Shown here piece by piece: positions 27,006 to 36,341 of a DNA stretch of 64,000 nucleotides (the stretch's first letter is position 1; every line of letters begins with the position of its first letter). The notes under the pieces were generated by a model. It was not told the origin of the DNA. It did not search any database and worked only from the letters and a program-made list of their open reading frames with translations. This DNA comes from Thiomicrorhabdus sp. ZW0627 (GTDB lineage: Bacteria > Pseudomonadota > Gammaproteobacteria > Thiomicrospirales > Thiomicrospiraceae), in contig NZ_JARUQR010000004.1 in assembly GCF_029767005.1 (NCBI RefSeq), positions 62,517-126,516 on the forward strand, written 5' to 3'. Both the position numbers and the translations under genes were made by a program.

Positions 27006-27674
27006 ATGCAAGTGGCGGGGATCACTCACATCAAAACGTTCTCCAGCAACTTCATCCAGTTCATGCGTGCAAGAGAACAGTTTCCGCACTCGATTGCTAA
27101 GCGACTGCTTCCAATACTCTTTATGGCAAACTTCGGTCTGATGTCTAATGCCAATGCGTCAGACGAAATCCGCATCATTCAGGTCACTGATTACCAAGAA
27201 GATCAGATGTTGCTGTTCGACTCACATACACAATTTCATCTGCCCGATGTCATTCTGGAGGCCATTCAGAACGAAATCACCATTACATTCGAAACCGATA
27301 TCGTATTCACAGAACATCACCGCCTTCTAGGCGTCAAATACGATCGCGAACGTCTGAATTTGGCCTATCAGACACAACTCCATTATTCGGGATTCAATAA
27401 TCGATATACACTGATCAACAAACGAAACAACAACATCCAACACTTTTCCAGTTTAAGCAGAGCCCTCTCCACACTGGGAACTCTGATTTCCTTTCCGGTG
27501 CTCCCCTTGTCTGAACTGCACCCTGGGCAAAAGCACACGCTAAAACTGAGAATTCGACTGAATCGCTGGAGACTCCCGGCGCCACTCGTGTTAAATTCCT
27601 TCTTAGATTCGGACTGGAAGCTGGACAGCGGCTGGTTTGAAACCACAATCTACACTCCAAAGAGTTGGTTATGA
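27006..27674 (+). CDS. DUF4390 domain protein
   Basis: A 222-residue protein with an N-terminal hydrophobic, signal-like segment (about 32-50), so it is probably exported or membrane-anchored. The rest matches the DUF4390 pattern (VILEAIQNEITITFETDIVF, then LKLRIRLNRWRLPAPLVLNSFLDSDW). Its function is unknown. In other gammaproteobacteria the family sits just before ntrY-ntrX, as here, so a role in that signalling pathway is a fair guess. It starts 1 base after the rsmB stop and overlaps the ntrY start (ATGA). Confidence 0.75.
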   Translation: MQVAGITHIKTFSSNFIQFMRAREQFPHSIAKRLLPILFMANFGLMSNANASDEIRIIQVTDYQEDQMLLFDSHTQFHLPDVILEAIQNEITITFETDIVFTEHHRLLGVKYDRERLNLAYQTQLHYSGFNNRYTLINKRNNNIQHFSSLSRALSTLGTLISFPVLPLSELHPGQKHTLKLRIRLNRWRLPAPLVLNSFLDSDWKLDSGWFETTIYTPKSWL

Positions 27675-29860
27675 AATTAACAAGTTGGCGTTTGGTAAAA
27701 CAATATGGCTGGTTAGCGCTCCTATCGAGTGCACTGCTGATCGCTCTCATCATGATGAGCCAGATACTGCAGAATGCATCGGAATTTGCCGAGGCCTACT
27801 CGAGCCTGCTGTTTTTCAGCTTTGCCGGTATCAGCTTGCTGCTGGTCATGCTCGTACGTACGCTCCTCATGCTGAGAAAGCGTTATAAGCAGAAAAGTCC
27901 CGGTATCAAAATCACCCTCAGGATCACCACGATTTTTACGTTCCTGCTCGGGATTCCGATTACGATCATCTTCTATTTCGCCTTGAACTTCATCCATCAA
28001 GGGATCAACCAGTGGTTTGACGTCAAAACCGACACTGCCCTAAGCAATGCCGCGACCCTGGTTCGTACGACTTTAGACAACAAGACCATCGACAGCCTCA
28101 ACCTGACACTAAGTGTTGCCAAAGACAACCGTCCGTTAATCGCTTCTTCACCGTTTATCGGCGTCAGTACCCTGCGTACCAAACTCAACGCCCAGGAAGT
28201 GGCGCTTTATCACTCCAACCAACAACTGATCGCCTTCAGCAGCCTTAACGACACAGATATCCTGCCGATTCCGCCGGGCGACAACCTGTTCCAACAAATC
28301 CGCCAGAAGAAAACCTATGCGGCCATCGAGCCTCTTCCGAACTCGACCCATGAACAGGAGATCATCCGAGTCATCATTCCTTTCTCGGATATCCAGCTGA
28401 ACGGAAACTATGCCCTGCAGGTCATCTTCAACATCCCGAGCGGCATCTCCGAACTCGCGGAATCCGTCAAGGTCGCTTCCGGTCAATACAAAGAACTTTC
28501 TTATCTTAAGGGGCCGCTCACCACCAGTTTCACCATGATCCTGACCATGGTGTTGCTGTTGACCATGGTGACTGCACTGCTGTTCACCATTCAGGCCGTA
28601 CACAACCTGACACGTCCTATGCGCACGCTTGGAAGAGGAACCGCTGCGGTATCCAGGGGGGATTACAGCATCAAGATGCAAGCCGACCATGATGACGAAT
28701 TCGGCACACTGATCCAATCGTTCAACGACATGATTCAGAAAATCGCCCAGGCGCGAAACGACATCAAGATCGGACATCAACAGACCGAAGTCCAGAAGCT
28801 CTATCTGCAAGCGATCATCCAGAACCTATCCAGTGGCGTTCTGACTTTTGACATGAACAAACGTCTACGTACCACCAACGACGCGGCAGCAGCCATCCTT
28901 AACACCAATCTGACCAGCCATGTCGGAAAACGTTTCAGCGACTTGATCGAACATGAGGAAAATACCCACCTGAAAGCGCTGTTTGAACACATCTCACCGA
29001 TGTTCGACAAAGGCGTCAAACCGTGGAATATGCAGTACAAATTCACCTGCAAACAGACTCAGAAGATTCTACTGCTACACGGATCAACCCTGCCAAGCAT
29101 CGATCAAAAAGTTGGCGGATTCGTCATCGTCATGGACGACATCACCGAACTGGTTCAGGCCCAGTTGCATGCTGCATGGAGCGATGTCGCCCGCCGTCTG
29201 GCACACGAAATCAAAAACCCGTTGACGCCGATCCAACTTTCCGCCGAACGCCTCAACTACAAACTGCACAACAAACTGGAAGCGGACGATCAGGCCCTGC
29301 TGGAGCGCATGACCCACACCATCACCGAACAGGTCACCACCATGCAGACGCTGGTGCAGGCGTTCACGGATTACGCAAACACACCTCAGATCGAAACCCG
29401 TAGAATCAATATCAATCAACTAATCGAAGACATCATCCTGATGTACCGCGGCTCGGATGCCAAATGGACCATCAAACAGGCACTGGACGAACGTTGTCCG
29501 GAAATGATGGCCGATGCATCAAGACTCCGCCAACTTCTGCACAACCTGATTAAAAACGCCATTGAAGCGACTGAGAATACTCCGGAACCGAACATCGTCA
29601 TCAGCTCGATCTGTAACGACGAGCTTTCCCAAGTGACTCTCACATTATGCGACAATGGAGCGGGGATCGGCGAAGAGGCACAGAACTGGATATTCGAACC
29701 CTACGCCACAGACAAACCTAAAGGAACCGGATTAGGTCTGGCGATCGTCAGGAAGATCGTCGAAGAACACAACGGCCAAATCAGTGTGGAGTCGTCCCCG
29801 GAACAGGGAACCTGTTTTATAATAAACCTACCGATTATCTTGAGTGAAGAGAGCGCATGA
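27671..29860 (+). CDS. ntrY: NtrY-like membrane sensor histidine kinase
   Basis: A 729-residue kinase. N-terminal membrane helices (about 15-35, 42-63 and 80-101), a periplasmic region, another helix (about 280-305) and a HAMP domain (to about 360) are followed by PAS, HisKA and HATPase_c domains. The phospho-His is in ARRLAHEIKNPLTPIQLS, and LCDNGAGIGEE and KGTGLGLAIV give the ATP site. This is the NtrY architecture. Known NtrYX systems respond to nitrogen, redox or envelope signals depending on species. I use the ATG at 27671, which overlaps the previous stop, over a TTG two codons upstream. ntrX follows with an ATGA overlap. Confidence 0.87.
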   Translation: MKLTSWRLVKQYGWLALLSSALLIALIMMSQILQNASEFAEAYSSLLFFSFAGISLLLVMLVRTLLMLRKRYKQKSPGIKITLRITTIFTFLLGIPITIIFYFALNFIHQGINQWFDVKTDTALSNAATLVRTTLDNKTIDSLNLTLSVAKDNRPLIASSPFIGVSTLRTKLNAQEVALYHSNQQLIAFSSLNDTDILPIPPGDNLFQQIRQKKTYAAIEPLPNSTHEQEIIRVIIPFSDIQLNGNYALQVIFNIPSGISELAESVKVASGQYKELSYLKGPLTTSFTMILTMVLLLTMVTALLFTIQAVHNLTRPMRTLGRGTAAVSRGDYSIKMQADHDDEFGTLIQSFNDMIQKIAQARNDIKIGHQQTEVQKLYLQAIIQNLSSGVLTFDMNKRLRTTNDAAAAILNTNLTSHVGKRFSDLIEHEENTHLKALFEHISPMFDKGVKPWNMQYKFTCKQTQKILLLHGSTLPSIDQKVGGFVIVMDDITELVQAQLHAAWSDVARRLAHEIKNPLTPIQLSAERLNYKLHNKLEADDQALLERMTHTITEQVTTMQTLVQAFTDYANTPQIETRRININQLIEDIILMYRGSDAKWTIKQALDERCPEMMADASRLRQLLHNLIKNAIEATENTPEPNIVISSICNDELSQVTLTLCDNGAGIGEEAQNWIFEPYATDKPKGTGLGLAIVRKIVEEHNGQISVESSPEQGTCFIINLPIILSEESA

Positions 29861-31206
29861 AGCCAGGCAAGATTTTGATTGTGGATGATGAAAAAGACAT
29901 CCGCAATCTAATGCAGGAAATATTTGAAGAAGAAGGGTATCAAATTGAAACCGCCGCTAACGGTGTCCAAGCCAAAAGTAGCTGGAAGACCAATGTGCCT
30001 GATGTCATCTTTCTGGATATCTGGATGCCGGACATAGACGGCATCACTCTGCTCAAAGAAATGCAACAAGATCCCTTGCTTGAGCAAACCAGCATCGTCA
30101 TGATGTCCGGTCACGGTACCATTGAAACGGCAATTGAAGCGACCAAACTGGGTGCCTACGACTTCCTTGAAAAACCGCTTTCACTTGCGAAACTGATTGT
30201 CATTGCCGAACGCGCCCTGGAGCACACCCGACTCAACCAGGAAAACCGTCAACTCAAGCAAACTTTGCCTGAACAGATTCTCCCAATCGGTAAGAGCAAG
30301 CTCATCATCGCTCTACGCGAATCCATCGAGCGACTGTCCAAATACAGCATGCCGATCTTGGTGCTGGGTGAAGCCGGAACCGGTAAAGAGCATTTCGCCC
30401 AAGCGGTCCACAAAACCAGTGACCGCAAAGAAGCAGGCCTGCTGACTTTTTACGCAAAAGATTTCAACCTGTTGGCCAAAAACGCGCTCGAATCCGAAGA
30501 TACCGAACTGCTCAACCAACTAAGACGGATTGACGGCGGCACTCTGGTCATCGCCAATGCCGACCAACTGAACCCGCAGGCGCAGACCTTACTGGCCGGA
30601 ATCATTCTCGACCACTGTTATTCCTGCGCCTACAACCGAGACGGTGTAAAACTGGATCTGCGCGTTATCGCCCTCAGCAAAAACGGTCTGGAAAGCGTAC
30701 ATAAGCAGGGCGATTTTCGTGACGACCTCTACCAACGCCTGTATGTCATGCCGATTCACATACCTGCGCTTAGGCAACATACCGAAGACATCCCGGATTT
30801 GATCGAACACTTCATCAACTACTTCGTCACCCACGATGGGTTGAATTACCGCCATTTCAGCGTACCGGCACAGAACATCATGCGTCAGTACAGCTGGCCC
30901 GGAAACATCCGAGAGCTGCAGAACATCGTGCAGAAACTGCTCATTCTCGGTAATGGCGACATCACCGATACCGAGGTCAAATCCGCCCTGACAAAATCCG
31001 AAACGGCGGAAGTCAGCGAACTCGGTGTCGACACCAGTATCAACCTCAAGCTGGCCAAAGATCAGTTTGAGAAAGCTTACCTGAGCCAACTGCTCAGGGA
31101 AACCGGAGGCAACGTCTCGGAAACCGCGAAACGCTCGGGCATTGACCGCACCAACCTCTACCGCAAACTGAAAACCTTGGGAATTGATCCGAAAAACCCG
31201 GTTTAA
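29857..31206 (+). CDS. ntrX: NtrX-like response regulator with a degenerate AAA+ domain
   Basis: A 449-residue regulator: receiver (1-120, phospho-Asp54 in FLDIWMPD), AAA+ domain (about 145-370) and Fis-type helix-turn-helix (about 405-445). Walker A is GEAGTGKE (171-178) and the arginine-finger segment FRDDLYQRL (287-295) remains. The GAFTGA loop that touches sigma-54 is absent, and the region where it should lie (about 200-225) is shortened. Walker B reads GGTLVIANAD (227-236) instead of GGTLFLDEIG. It is therefore unlikely to activate sigma-54 RNA polymerase and may act as a plain DNA-binding regulator. Paired with ntrY by overlap. Confidence 0.85.
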   Translation: MKPGKILIVDDEKDIRNLMQEIFEEEGYQIETAANGVQAKSSWKTNVPDVIFLDIWMPDIDGITLLKEMQQDPLLEQTSIVMMSGHGTIETAIEATKLGAYDFLEKPLSLAKLIVIAERALEHTRLNQENRQLKQTLPEQILPIGKSKLIIALRESIERLSKYSMPILVLGEAGTGKEHFAQAVHKTSDRKEAGLLTFYAKDFNLLAKNALESEDTELLNQLRRIDGGTLVIANADQLNPQAQTLLAGIILDHCYSCAYNRDGVKLDLRVIALSKNGLESVHKQGDFRDDLYQRLYVMPIHIPALRQHTEDIPDLIEHFINYFVTHDGLNYRHFSVPAQNIMRQYSWPGNIRELQNIVQKLLILGNGDITDTEVKSALTKSETAEVSELGVDTSINLKLAKDQFEKAYLSQLLRETGGNVSETAKRSGIDRTNLYRKLKTLGIDPKNPV

Positions 31207-31281
31207 TCCCTTTTAAAATCGCATTATCGGCGTAGAATAAGGCCAAAATATTGCACTAAGCTGAAAAGACCATTACCAAAA

Positions 31282-32682
31282 ATGAATATCGTTATATTAG
31301 GAGCGGGTCAGGTTGGCTCATCACTCGCCGAACTGCTTGCCAACGAGAACAATGACGTCACCGTCGTCGACCTCGACCAAGCCAATCTCCAACGACTGCA
31401 GGACCGACTGGATATTCGGACCGTCTGCGGATACGCCTCCCATCCCGACATTCTGGAACAGGCGGGCCTTGAAGAAGCCGATATGCTGATTGCGGCGACT
31501 CAGAACGATGAAACCAACATTCTGGCCTGTCATATCTCTCACCTGGTCTACAAAACAGCCACCAAAATCGCCCGTGTGCGTAGCCGTTCTTACCTTGACC
31601 ACCCGGAACTTTTCAGCCGTGATTACAATGCGGACACCCTACCAATTGACGTCCTGATCAGCCCTGAAACACTCGTAACCAACTACATCCTTCAGCTGAT
31701 CGAGTACCCGGGCTCACTGCAGGTCATCGACTTTGCAGGCGGAAAAGTACGTTTGATTGCGGTTCGCGCCTTCAAAGGCAGTCTGTTGGTCGATAAGAAA
31801 ATCAAAGAACTCAAAAACTACCTGCCAAAAGACGTCAAAACCCGAATCGTCGCCATCTACCGTAGGGGCGAAGTGGTTATGCCGAACGGCGACGCCACCA
31901 TTAACGCAGAAGACGAAGTATTCTTCCTGGCGGAACCGAAATACATCCCTTCGATCGTAGAGGAGCTGCGTCGCCACAAGGAGCGCCCTTCTCGAAACAT
32001 CATGATCGCAGGTGGTGGTAACATCGGCTTCAGTCTGGCTCAGGCACTGGAAAAGAAGCACCAGGTCAAGCTGATCGACCACAATATCCAACAGGCCCGC
32101 CACGTTGCGGAAACACTCGACAACACCATCATCATTCATGGTGACGTCTCCGACAAAGACCTGCTTCTCGAAGAGAATATCGACGAAATCGATCTGTTCG
32201 TTGCGGTCACCAATTCGGACGAGGCCAACATCATCTCCGGTATGCTGGCGAAAAAACTCGGGGTTAAGCGCGTCATCGCCCTGGTCAACAATCAGTCTTA
32301 TATCGAACTGATTCAGCTGAACAGCATCGATGTCGCCATCTCGGCCGACCAGATCACCACCAGTAAGCTACTGCACTACATGCGACAAGGCGACACCGTT
32401 CAGGCGGCCACGCTACGACGCGGTGCGGCGGAGACCATGGAAGTGATTGCCCACGGAAGTGAAAACAGCTCCAAAGTAATCGGTCAGCGCATCGGCGATA
32501 TCGACTGGCCTAAAGACATAACCGTCGGTTGCATCATCCGTGAAGAACAGGTATTGATTTCGCATCGCGATCTGGAAATTGAGGCGGAAGACCATGTCAT
32601 CCTATTCCTGACCGATCCAAACAGCGCAACCGACGTCGCCAAACTCTTCACCCCGGCACCGGCCAAAGGCTGGCTCACTTAA
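31282..32682 (+). CDS. trkA: Trk potassium uptake regulator TrkA
   Basis: A 466-residue cytoplasmic protein with two RCK units. Each has an NAD-binding Rossmann motif (GAGQVG at 8-13 and AGGGNIG at about 242-248) and a TrkA-C domain. It binds NAD(H)/nucleotides and gates the TrkH potassium channel encoded by the next gene. The 75-base gap after ntrX may hold its promoter, although I see no strong hexamers. trkA starts 22 bases before trkH is reached from its stop, so the pair forms an operon. Confidence 0.95.
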   Translation: MNIVILGAGQVGSSLAELLANENNDVTVVDLDQANLQRLQDRLDIRTVCGYASHPDILEQAGLEEADMLIAATQNDETNILACHISHLVYKTATKIARVRSRSYLDHPELFSRDYNADTLPIDVLISPETLVTNYILQLIEYPGSLQVIDFAGGKVRLIAVRAFKGSLLVDKKIKELKNYLPKDVKTRIVAIYRRGEVVMPNGDATINAEDEVFFLAEPKYIPSIVEELRRHKERPSRNIMIAGGGNIGFSLAQALEKKHQVKLIDHNIQQARHVAETLDNTIIIHGDVSDKDLLLEENIDEIDLFVAVTNSDEANIISGMLAKKLGVKRVIALVNNQSYIELIQLNSIDVAISADQITTSKLLHYMRQGDTVQAATLRRGAAETMEVIAHGSENSSKVIGQRIGDIDWPKDITVGCIIREEQVLISHRDLEIEAEDHVILFLTDPNSATDVAKLFTPAPAKGWLT

Positions 32683-32703
32683 ACGGCGACGAATTCAAAG
32701 ACT

Positions 32704-34155
32704 ATGCATTCAAAAATCATCACTAAAGTCTTCGGTATCCTGTTGATGCTTTACAGCATCAGCCTGGTTCCGCCATTATTGATTTCCCTTCTGTACGGTG
32801 ATGGTTCCGTCTTCGCATTCAGCAGTGTTCTTCTTGGCGTACTGTTAGTCGGTGTTTTCCTTTGGTATCCCACAAGAAACTTCAAACAAGAACTCAAGAT
32901 TCGCGACGGCTTCGTAGTTGTGGTGATGTTCTGGAGCGTACTCGGACTGGTCGGTGCTCTACCGTTCTACATCGAACAAGATGTCCCGCTTAGCCTGACC
33001 GACGCGATTTTCGAATCTTTCTCAGGATTGACCACCACCGGCGCCACCGTCATCACCGGCCTGGATGATCTTCCTCACGGCATTCTCTGGTACCGCCAAC
33101 AGCTGCAATGGATGGGCGGCATGGGTATCATCGTCTTGGCCGTCGCCATCCTGCCGATGCTTGGTATCGGGGGCATGCAGCTCTACCGAGCGGAAACCCC
33201 GGGGCCGGTCAAAGATTCTAAAATCGCGCCGCGTATTTCCGAAACAGCCAAAACCCTCTGGTATCTTTATCTGGGTCTCACCGTCGCCTGCGCCATCGGC
33301 TACTGGATGGCGGGCATGAACTGGTTCGACGCCTTCGGCCACAGTTTCTCGACAGTCGCTATCGGTGGTTTTTCGACACACGATGCCAGTATCGGTTATT
33401 TCGACAACACTTCGGTCGAAGCCGTGGCGATCGTATTCATGTTCCTGTCCGGTATCAACTTCGCATTGCATTTCACCGCTTTCCGCAACTTCAGTCTCAC
33501 CCCCTACCGTTGGGATCCGGAGTTTAAGGCCTATGCGAGCCTGCTGATCGGCGGAACCGTGATCGTCACCAGTTACCTGTGTTTCAAAGGGATCTACCCA
33601 ACTTGGGAAGAAGCCTTCCGTTACGGAATCTTTCAGACCGTATCCATCGCCACCACGACCGGTTTCGCCAATGCCGAATTCTCCGCTTGGCCGGCCTTCC
33701 TGCCAGTCATGCTGATTATGATGAGTTTTATCGGCGGTAGTGCCGGATCGACGGCGGGCGGAATGAAAATGATCCGTTTCGTATTGTTATTCAAGCAGGG
33801 AACCCGAGAAATCAAAGGGCTGCTACACCCCAACGCCATCATGCCGGTCAAACTCAACGGCAAGCCTATTCCGGAAAAGGTCATGGCGGCTGTCTGGGGT
33901 TTCCTGTCGGTTTATGTCTTCACCTTCGCGGTCCTGATGCTTATCATCATGGCGATGGGCGTCGATCAAATCACCGCATTCTCCGCCATCGCCGCAATGA
34001 TGAACAACCTGGGTCCTGGTCTGGGCGAAGTGGCTTCGAACTTCGAAACCATGAGCGATCCGGTCAAATGGGTGCTGACCTTTGCGATGCTTCTGGGACG
34101 TCTGGAAATTTTCACCCTTCTGGTTCTATTCACAGCCGCTTTCTGGCGCAAATAA
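32704..34155 (+). CDS. trkH: Trk potassium channel subunit TrkH
   Basis: A 483-residue membrane protein with about ten helices in the four-fold M1-P-M2 layout of the Trk/Ktr family. Selectivity-filter regions include GLTTTGATVITGLD, AIGGFSTHDAS, TTTGFANAEF and NNLGPGLG. TrkH lets potassium into the cell under TrkA control. It follows trkA by 21 bases and is 18 bases upstream of a methyltransferase gene on the same strand. Confidence 0.95.
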   Translation: MHSKIITKVFGILLMLYSISLVPPLLISLLYGDGSVFAFSSVLLGVLLVGVFLWYPTRNFKQELKIRDGFVVVVMFWSVLGLVGALPFYIEQDVPLSLTDAIFESFSGLTTTGATVITGLDDLPHGILWYRQQLQWMGGMGIIVLAVAILPMLGIGGMQLYRAETPGPVKDSKIAPRISETAKTLWYLYLGLTVACAIGYWMAGMNWFDAFGHSFSTVAIGGFSTHDASIGYFDNTSVEAVAIVFMFLSGINFALHFTAFRNFSLTPYRWDPEFKAYASLLIGGTVIVTSYLCFKGIYPTWEEAFRYGIFQTVSIATTTGFANAEFSAWPAFLPVMLIMMSFIGGSAGSTAGGMKMIRFVLLFKQGTREIKGLLHPNAIMPVKLNGKPIPEKVMAAVWGFLSVYVFTFAVLMLIIMAMGVDQITAFSAIAAMMNNLGPGLGEVASNFETMSDPVKWVLTFAMLLGRLEIFTLLVLFTAAFWRK

Positions 34156-34173
34156 TGGATTCTTAAGATCACG

Positions 34174-34767
34174 ATGACGGTCGACAGCGCACAGAAATGG
34201 GATGCGAAATACGCTTCCGCCACACTCAACACCCCGGCCAACCCGTGCCACACCCTCAAACAGCACAGCCGCCTGCTTCCGTTCAAAGGACAAGCTCTGG
34301 AAGTGGCCTGCGGACTGGGTGGCAATGCGCGTTTTCTGGCTCAATGCGGACTCAAGACCCACGCCTGGGACATCTCCGACAGCGCCTTGACGGTATTGAA
34401 CAACTGGGCAAGCCTGAACCAGCTACCGATTGAACCTTTGATTACCGACCTGGAACAGATGCTTCTGCCCTATCAGCAATACGATGTAATTGTCGTCAGC
34501 CGCTATCTGGACCGCAAACTATTCCCGCAACTGGAAAGCGCCCTGAAACCGGGCGGCCTGCTGTTCTACCAGACTTTTCTGGCACCCGTTCAGGACAATG
34601 CGCCGCGCAATCCCGACTTCTATATCAACACGGGTGAATTCAACCAGGCCTGGCCAAAACTGCAAACACTGGTTTACGGCGAAGGTTGGCTACCGAGCGA
34701 AAACGATTTCTCCGAGCAGCCGGAACGTCACCGATATGCCTGGTATATCGGCCGCAAAGTAAAATAG
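34174..34767 (+). CDS. Class I SAM-dependent methyltransferase
   Basis: A 197-residue small methyltransferase. Motif I is LEVACGLGGNARFLAQCG with the following acidic DISDSAL, and motif IV is YDVIVVSRYLDR. Residues after LKPGGLLFYQTFL match the post-IV strand. The substrate is unknown; such TehB-like enzymes act on small molecules or metalloids. It probably lies in the trkA-trkH transcript. One CAGGCCTG copy is at 34645. Confidence 0.75.
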   Translation: MTVDSAQKWDAKYASATLNTPANPCHTLKQHSRLLPFKGQALEVACGLGGNARFLAQCGLKTHAWDISDSALTVLNNWASLNQLPIEPLITDLEQMLLPYQQYDVIVVSRYLDRKLFPQLESALKPGGLLFYQTFLAPVQDNAPRNPDFYINTGEFNQAWPKLQTLVYGEGWLPSENDFSEQPERHRYAWYIGRKVK

Positions 34768-34782
34768 TTCGATTCAGTCGCC

Positions 34783-35694
34783 ATGGCTTTTTTTAAACAC
34801 GCCTCACCGAGAACCATCGGCTTCTTGCTCGCCATTTTCGGAACGGCGCTGTTTTCCATCAAGTCGATCTTCATCAAACTTACCTACGCCGAAGGGTTAG
34901 ATACTGACAGCGTCTTGATGCTTAGAATGGCAATCGCCCTACCGATTTACCTGCTGATTATGGTTTGGTTAGTACGCGTCAAAACAACCACGCCATTACT
35001 AAGCGGTAACCTTATAAAAATCACACTTCTGGGATTCATCGGTTACTATCTTTCTTCCTTGCTCGACCTGAAAGGCTTGGAGATGATTTCCGCACAGCTG
35101 GAACGTCTGACCCTGTTTACCTACCCTATTATGGTCGCCCTGCTCGGTGCGCTGTTTTTCAAAACACCATTAACCCGAAAGATCCTGCTCGCGCTGGTAG
35201 TCACCTACGGCGGTCTTTGGGTCTCGTTCCATCAAGAACTGCAGTTCAGTGGTGAAAATACGTCCGTGGGTACTCTGCTGGTCTTCCTGGCCGCCTTGAC
35301 GTTCTCTTTCTATGTGCTGTTCGGCAAAAAACTGATTCATGAAGTGGGAAGCCTGTGGTTCACCAGTCTGGCGATGGCGATCTCCAGTGGCTTTGTGCTG
35401 ATCCACTATGTGGTGTTTAACGACTTTTCCAATCTCAACGTCAGCGCCATGGCTTGGCTCTGGTTGTTCTTGCTGGCGATTTTCAGCACCGTCATTCCCA
35501 GCTTCATGATCAGCGAAGCCATCGCCAAGATCGGCCCCGCTCAAACCGGCATCATAGGCACATTGGGGCCACTGGTGACCATCGTATTAGCGGTATGGAT
35601 TCTGAACGAACCGTTCAGCATATGGCATGCGTTCGGGCTGGTGCTGGTCGTTGGAGGAGTGACCATACTGACTTACCAGCCGAAACCGAAGTAA
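34783..35694 (+). CDS. DMT-superfamily (EamA) transporter
   Basis: A 303-residue membrane protein with about ten helices arranged as two EamA repeats (about 15-140 and 160-300). The second repeat ends with the usual GPLVTIVLAVWILNEPFS and GLVLVVGGVTIL segments. It probably exports or imports a small metabolite; the substrate cannot be told. It lies 15 bases after the methyltransferase gene and ends the plus-strand run that started with trkA. I see no obvious terminator after it. Confidence 0.8.
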   Translation: MAFFKHASPRTIGFLLAIFGTALFSIKSIFIKLTYAEGLDTDSVLMLRMAIALPIYLLIMVWLVRVKTTTPLLSGNLIKITLLGFIGYYLSSLLDLKGLEMISAQLERLTLFTYPIMVALLGALFFKTPLTRKILLALVVTYGGLWVSFHQELQFSGENTSVGTLLVFLAALTFSFYVLFGKKLIHEVGSLWFTSLAMAISSGFVLIHYVVFNDFSNLNVSAMAWLWLFLLAIFSTVIPSFMISEAIAKIGPAQTGIIGTLGPLVTIVLAVWILNEPFSIWHAFGLVLVVGGVTILTYQPKPK

Positions 35695-35756
35695 GAACGT
35701 TAAAGCTGACAGAGGGGCTATACAAAATCACATAAACTCTGTTTCCAAACTCGCCA

Positions 35757-36310
35757 TCATTTTATTTGAAAATTACAACTATTAGGCCACTCAGAAATAG
35801 GTTTACTTATAATTATTTGCCCGCCTAAATTTTTATTAAAACGAAGATGCTTTTGTGTTCTTAAAGAAGTATTTAAAACTTCAGCTTTAAGCTGTGCTGA
35901 TAAATCAATTGCATTCCTTCCAGCAACAAAAAACAGACATTCCATCCTGCGATTAAATTTAACTGCCTCATGGTAAACGGCCAATCTATCATTAGCTACC
36001 ACTAAATTTACCTGATACTGTTTTGCTAGTTGAGTTAATGCTGCTTGAACATTTAGATCTGATGAATAGTTAAAATAGATATATCTCTGAATATCATCAC
36101 GAACACCATCATTATCACGATCAATTCCCAAAAGCGTTAATCTTCCTTCTGCCCCTCTGGATCAGGAGGCAAATCAGACTCTTCTGTTGCAGTAAATTTG
36201 TGTTCAACTGCTAGTTTTTGATGATTCCTATCTTTCAGGGGTTCAGCATATGATTTATATGACAAGAAGAAACCAACGACTATCAACAAAAAACTTTTAA
36301 CAAATAACAT
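35757..36310 (-). pseudogene. Frameshifted gene for a secreted protein with an EF-hand-like motif
   Basis: Two frames together read as one protein. The 5' part starts with ATG at 36310 and encodes a signal peptide (MLFVKSFLLIVVGFFLSYKS) and a linker ending LPPDPEG before a stop. The 3' part, in the next frame, continues as EGRLTLLGIDRDNDGVRDDIQRYI and runs to the stop at 35757. Adding one G to the G4 run near 36156 joins them into a 184-residue protein. The DRDNDGVRDD segment resembles a calcium-binding loop. The DNA is AT-rich relative to its neighbours. The cause may be a real one-base deletion, a phase-variable tract (though four Gs is short) or a sequencing error. Confidence 0.65.
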
Positions 36311-36341
36311 AAATCTGATTTCTATCTAAATGAGCAAATGT

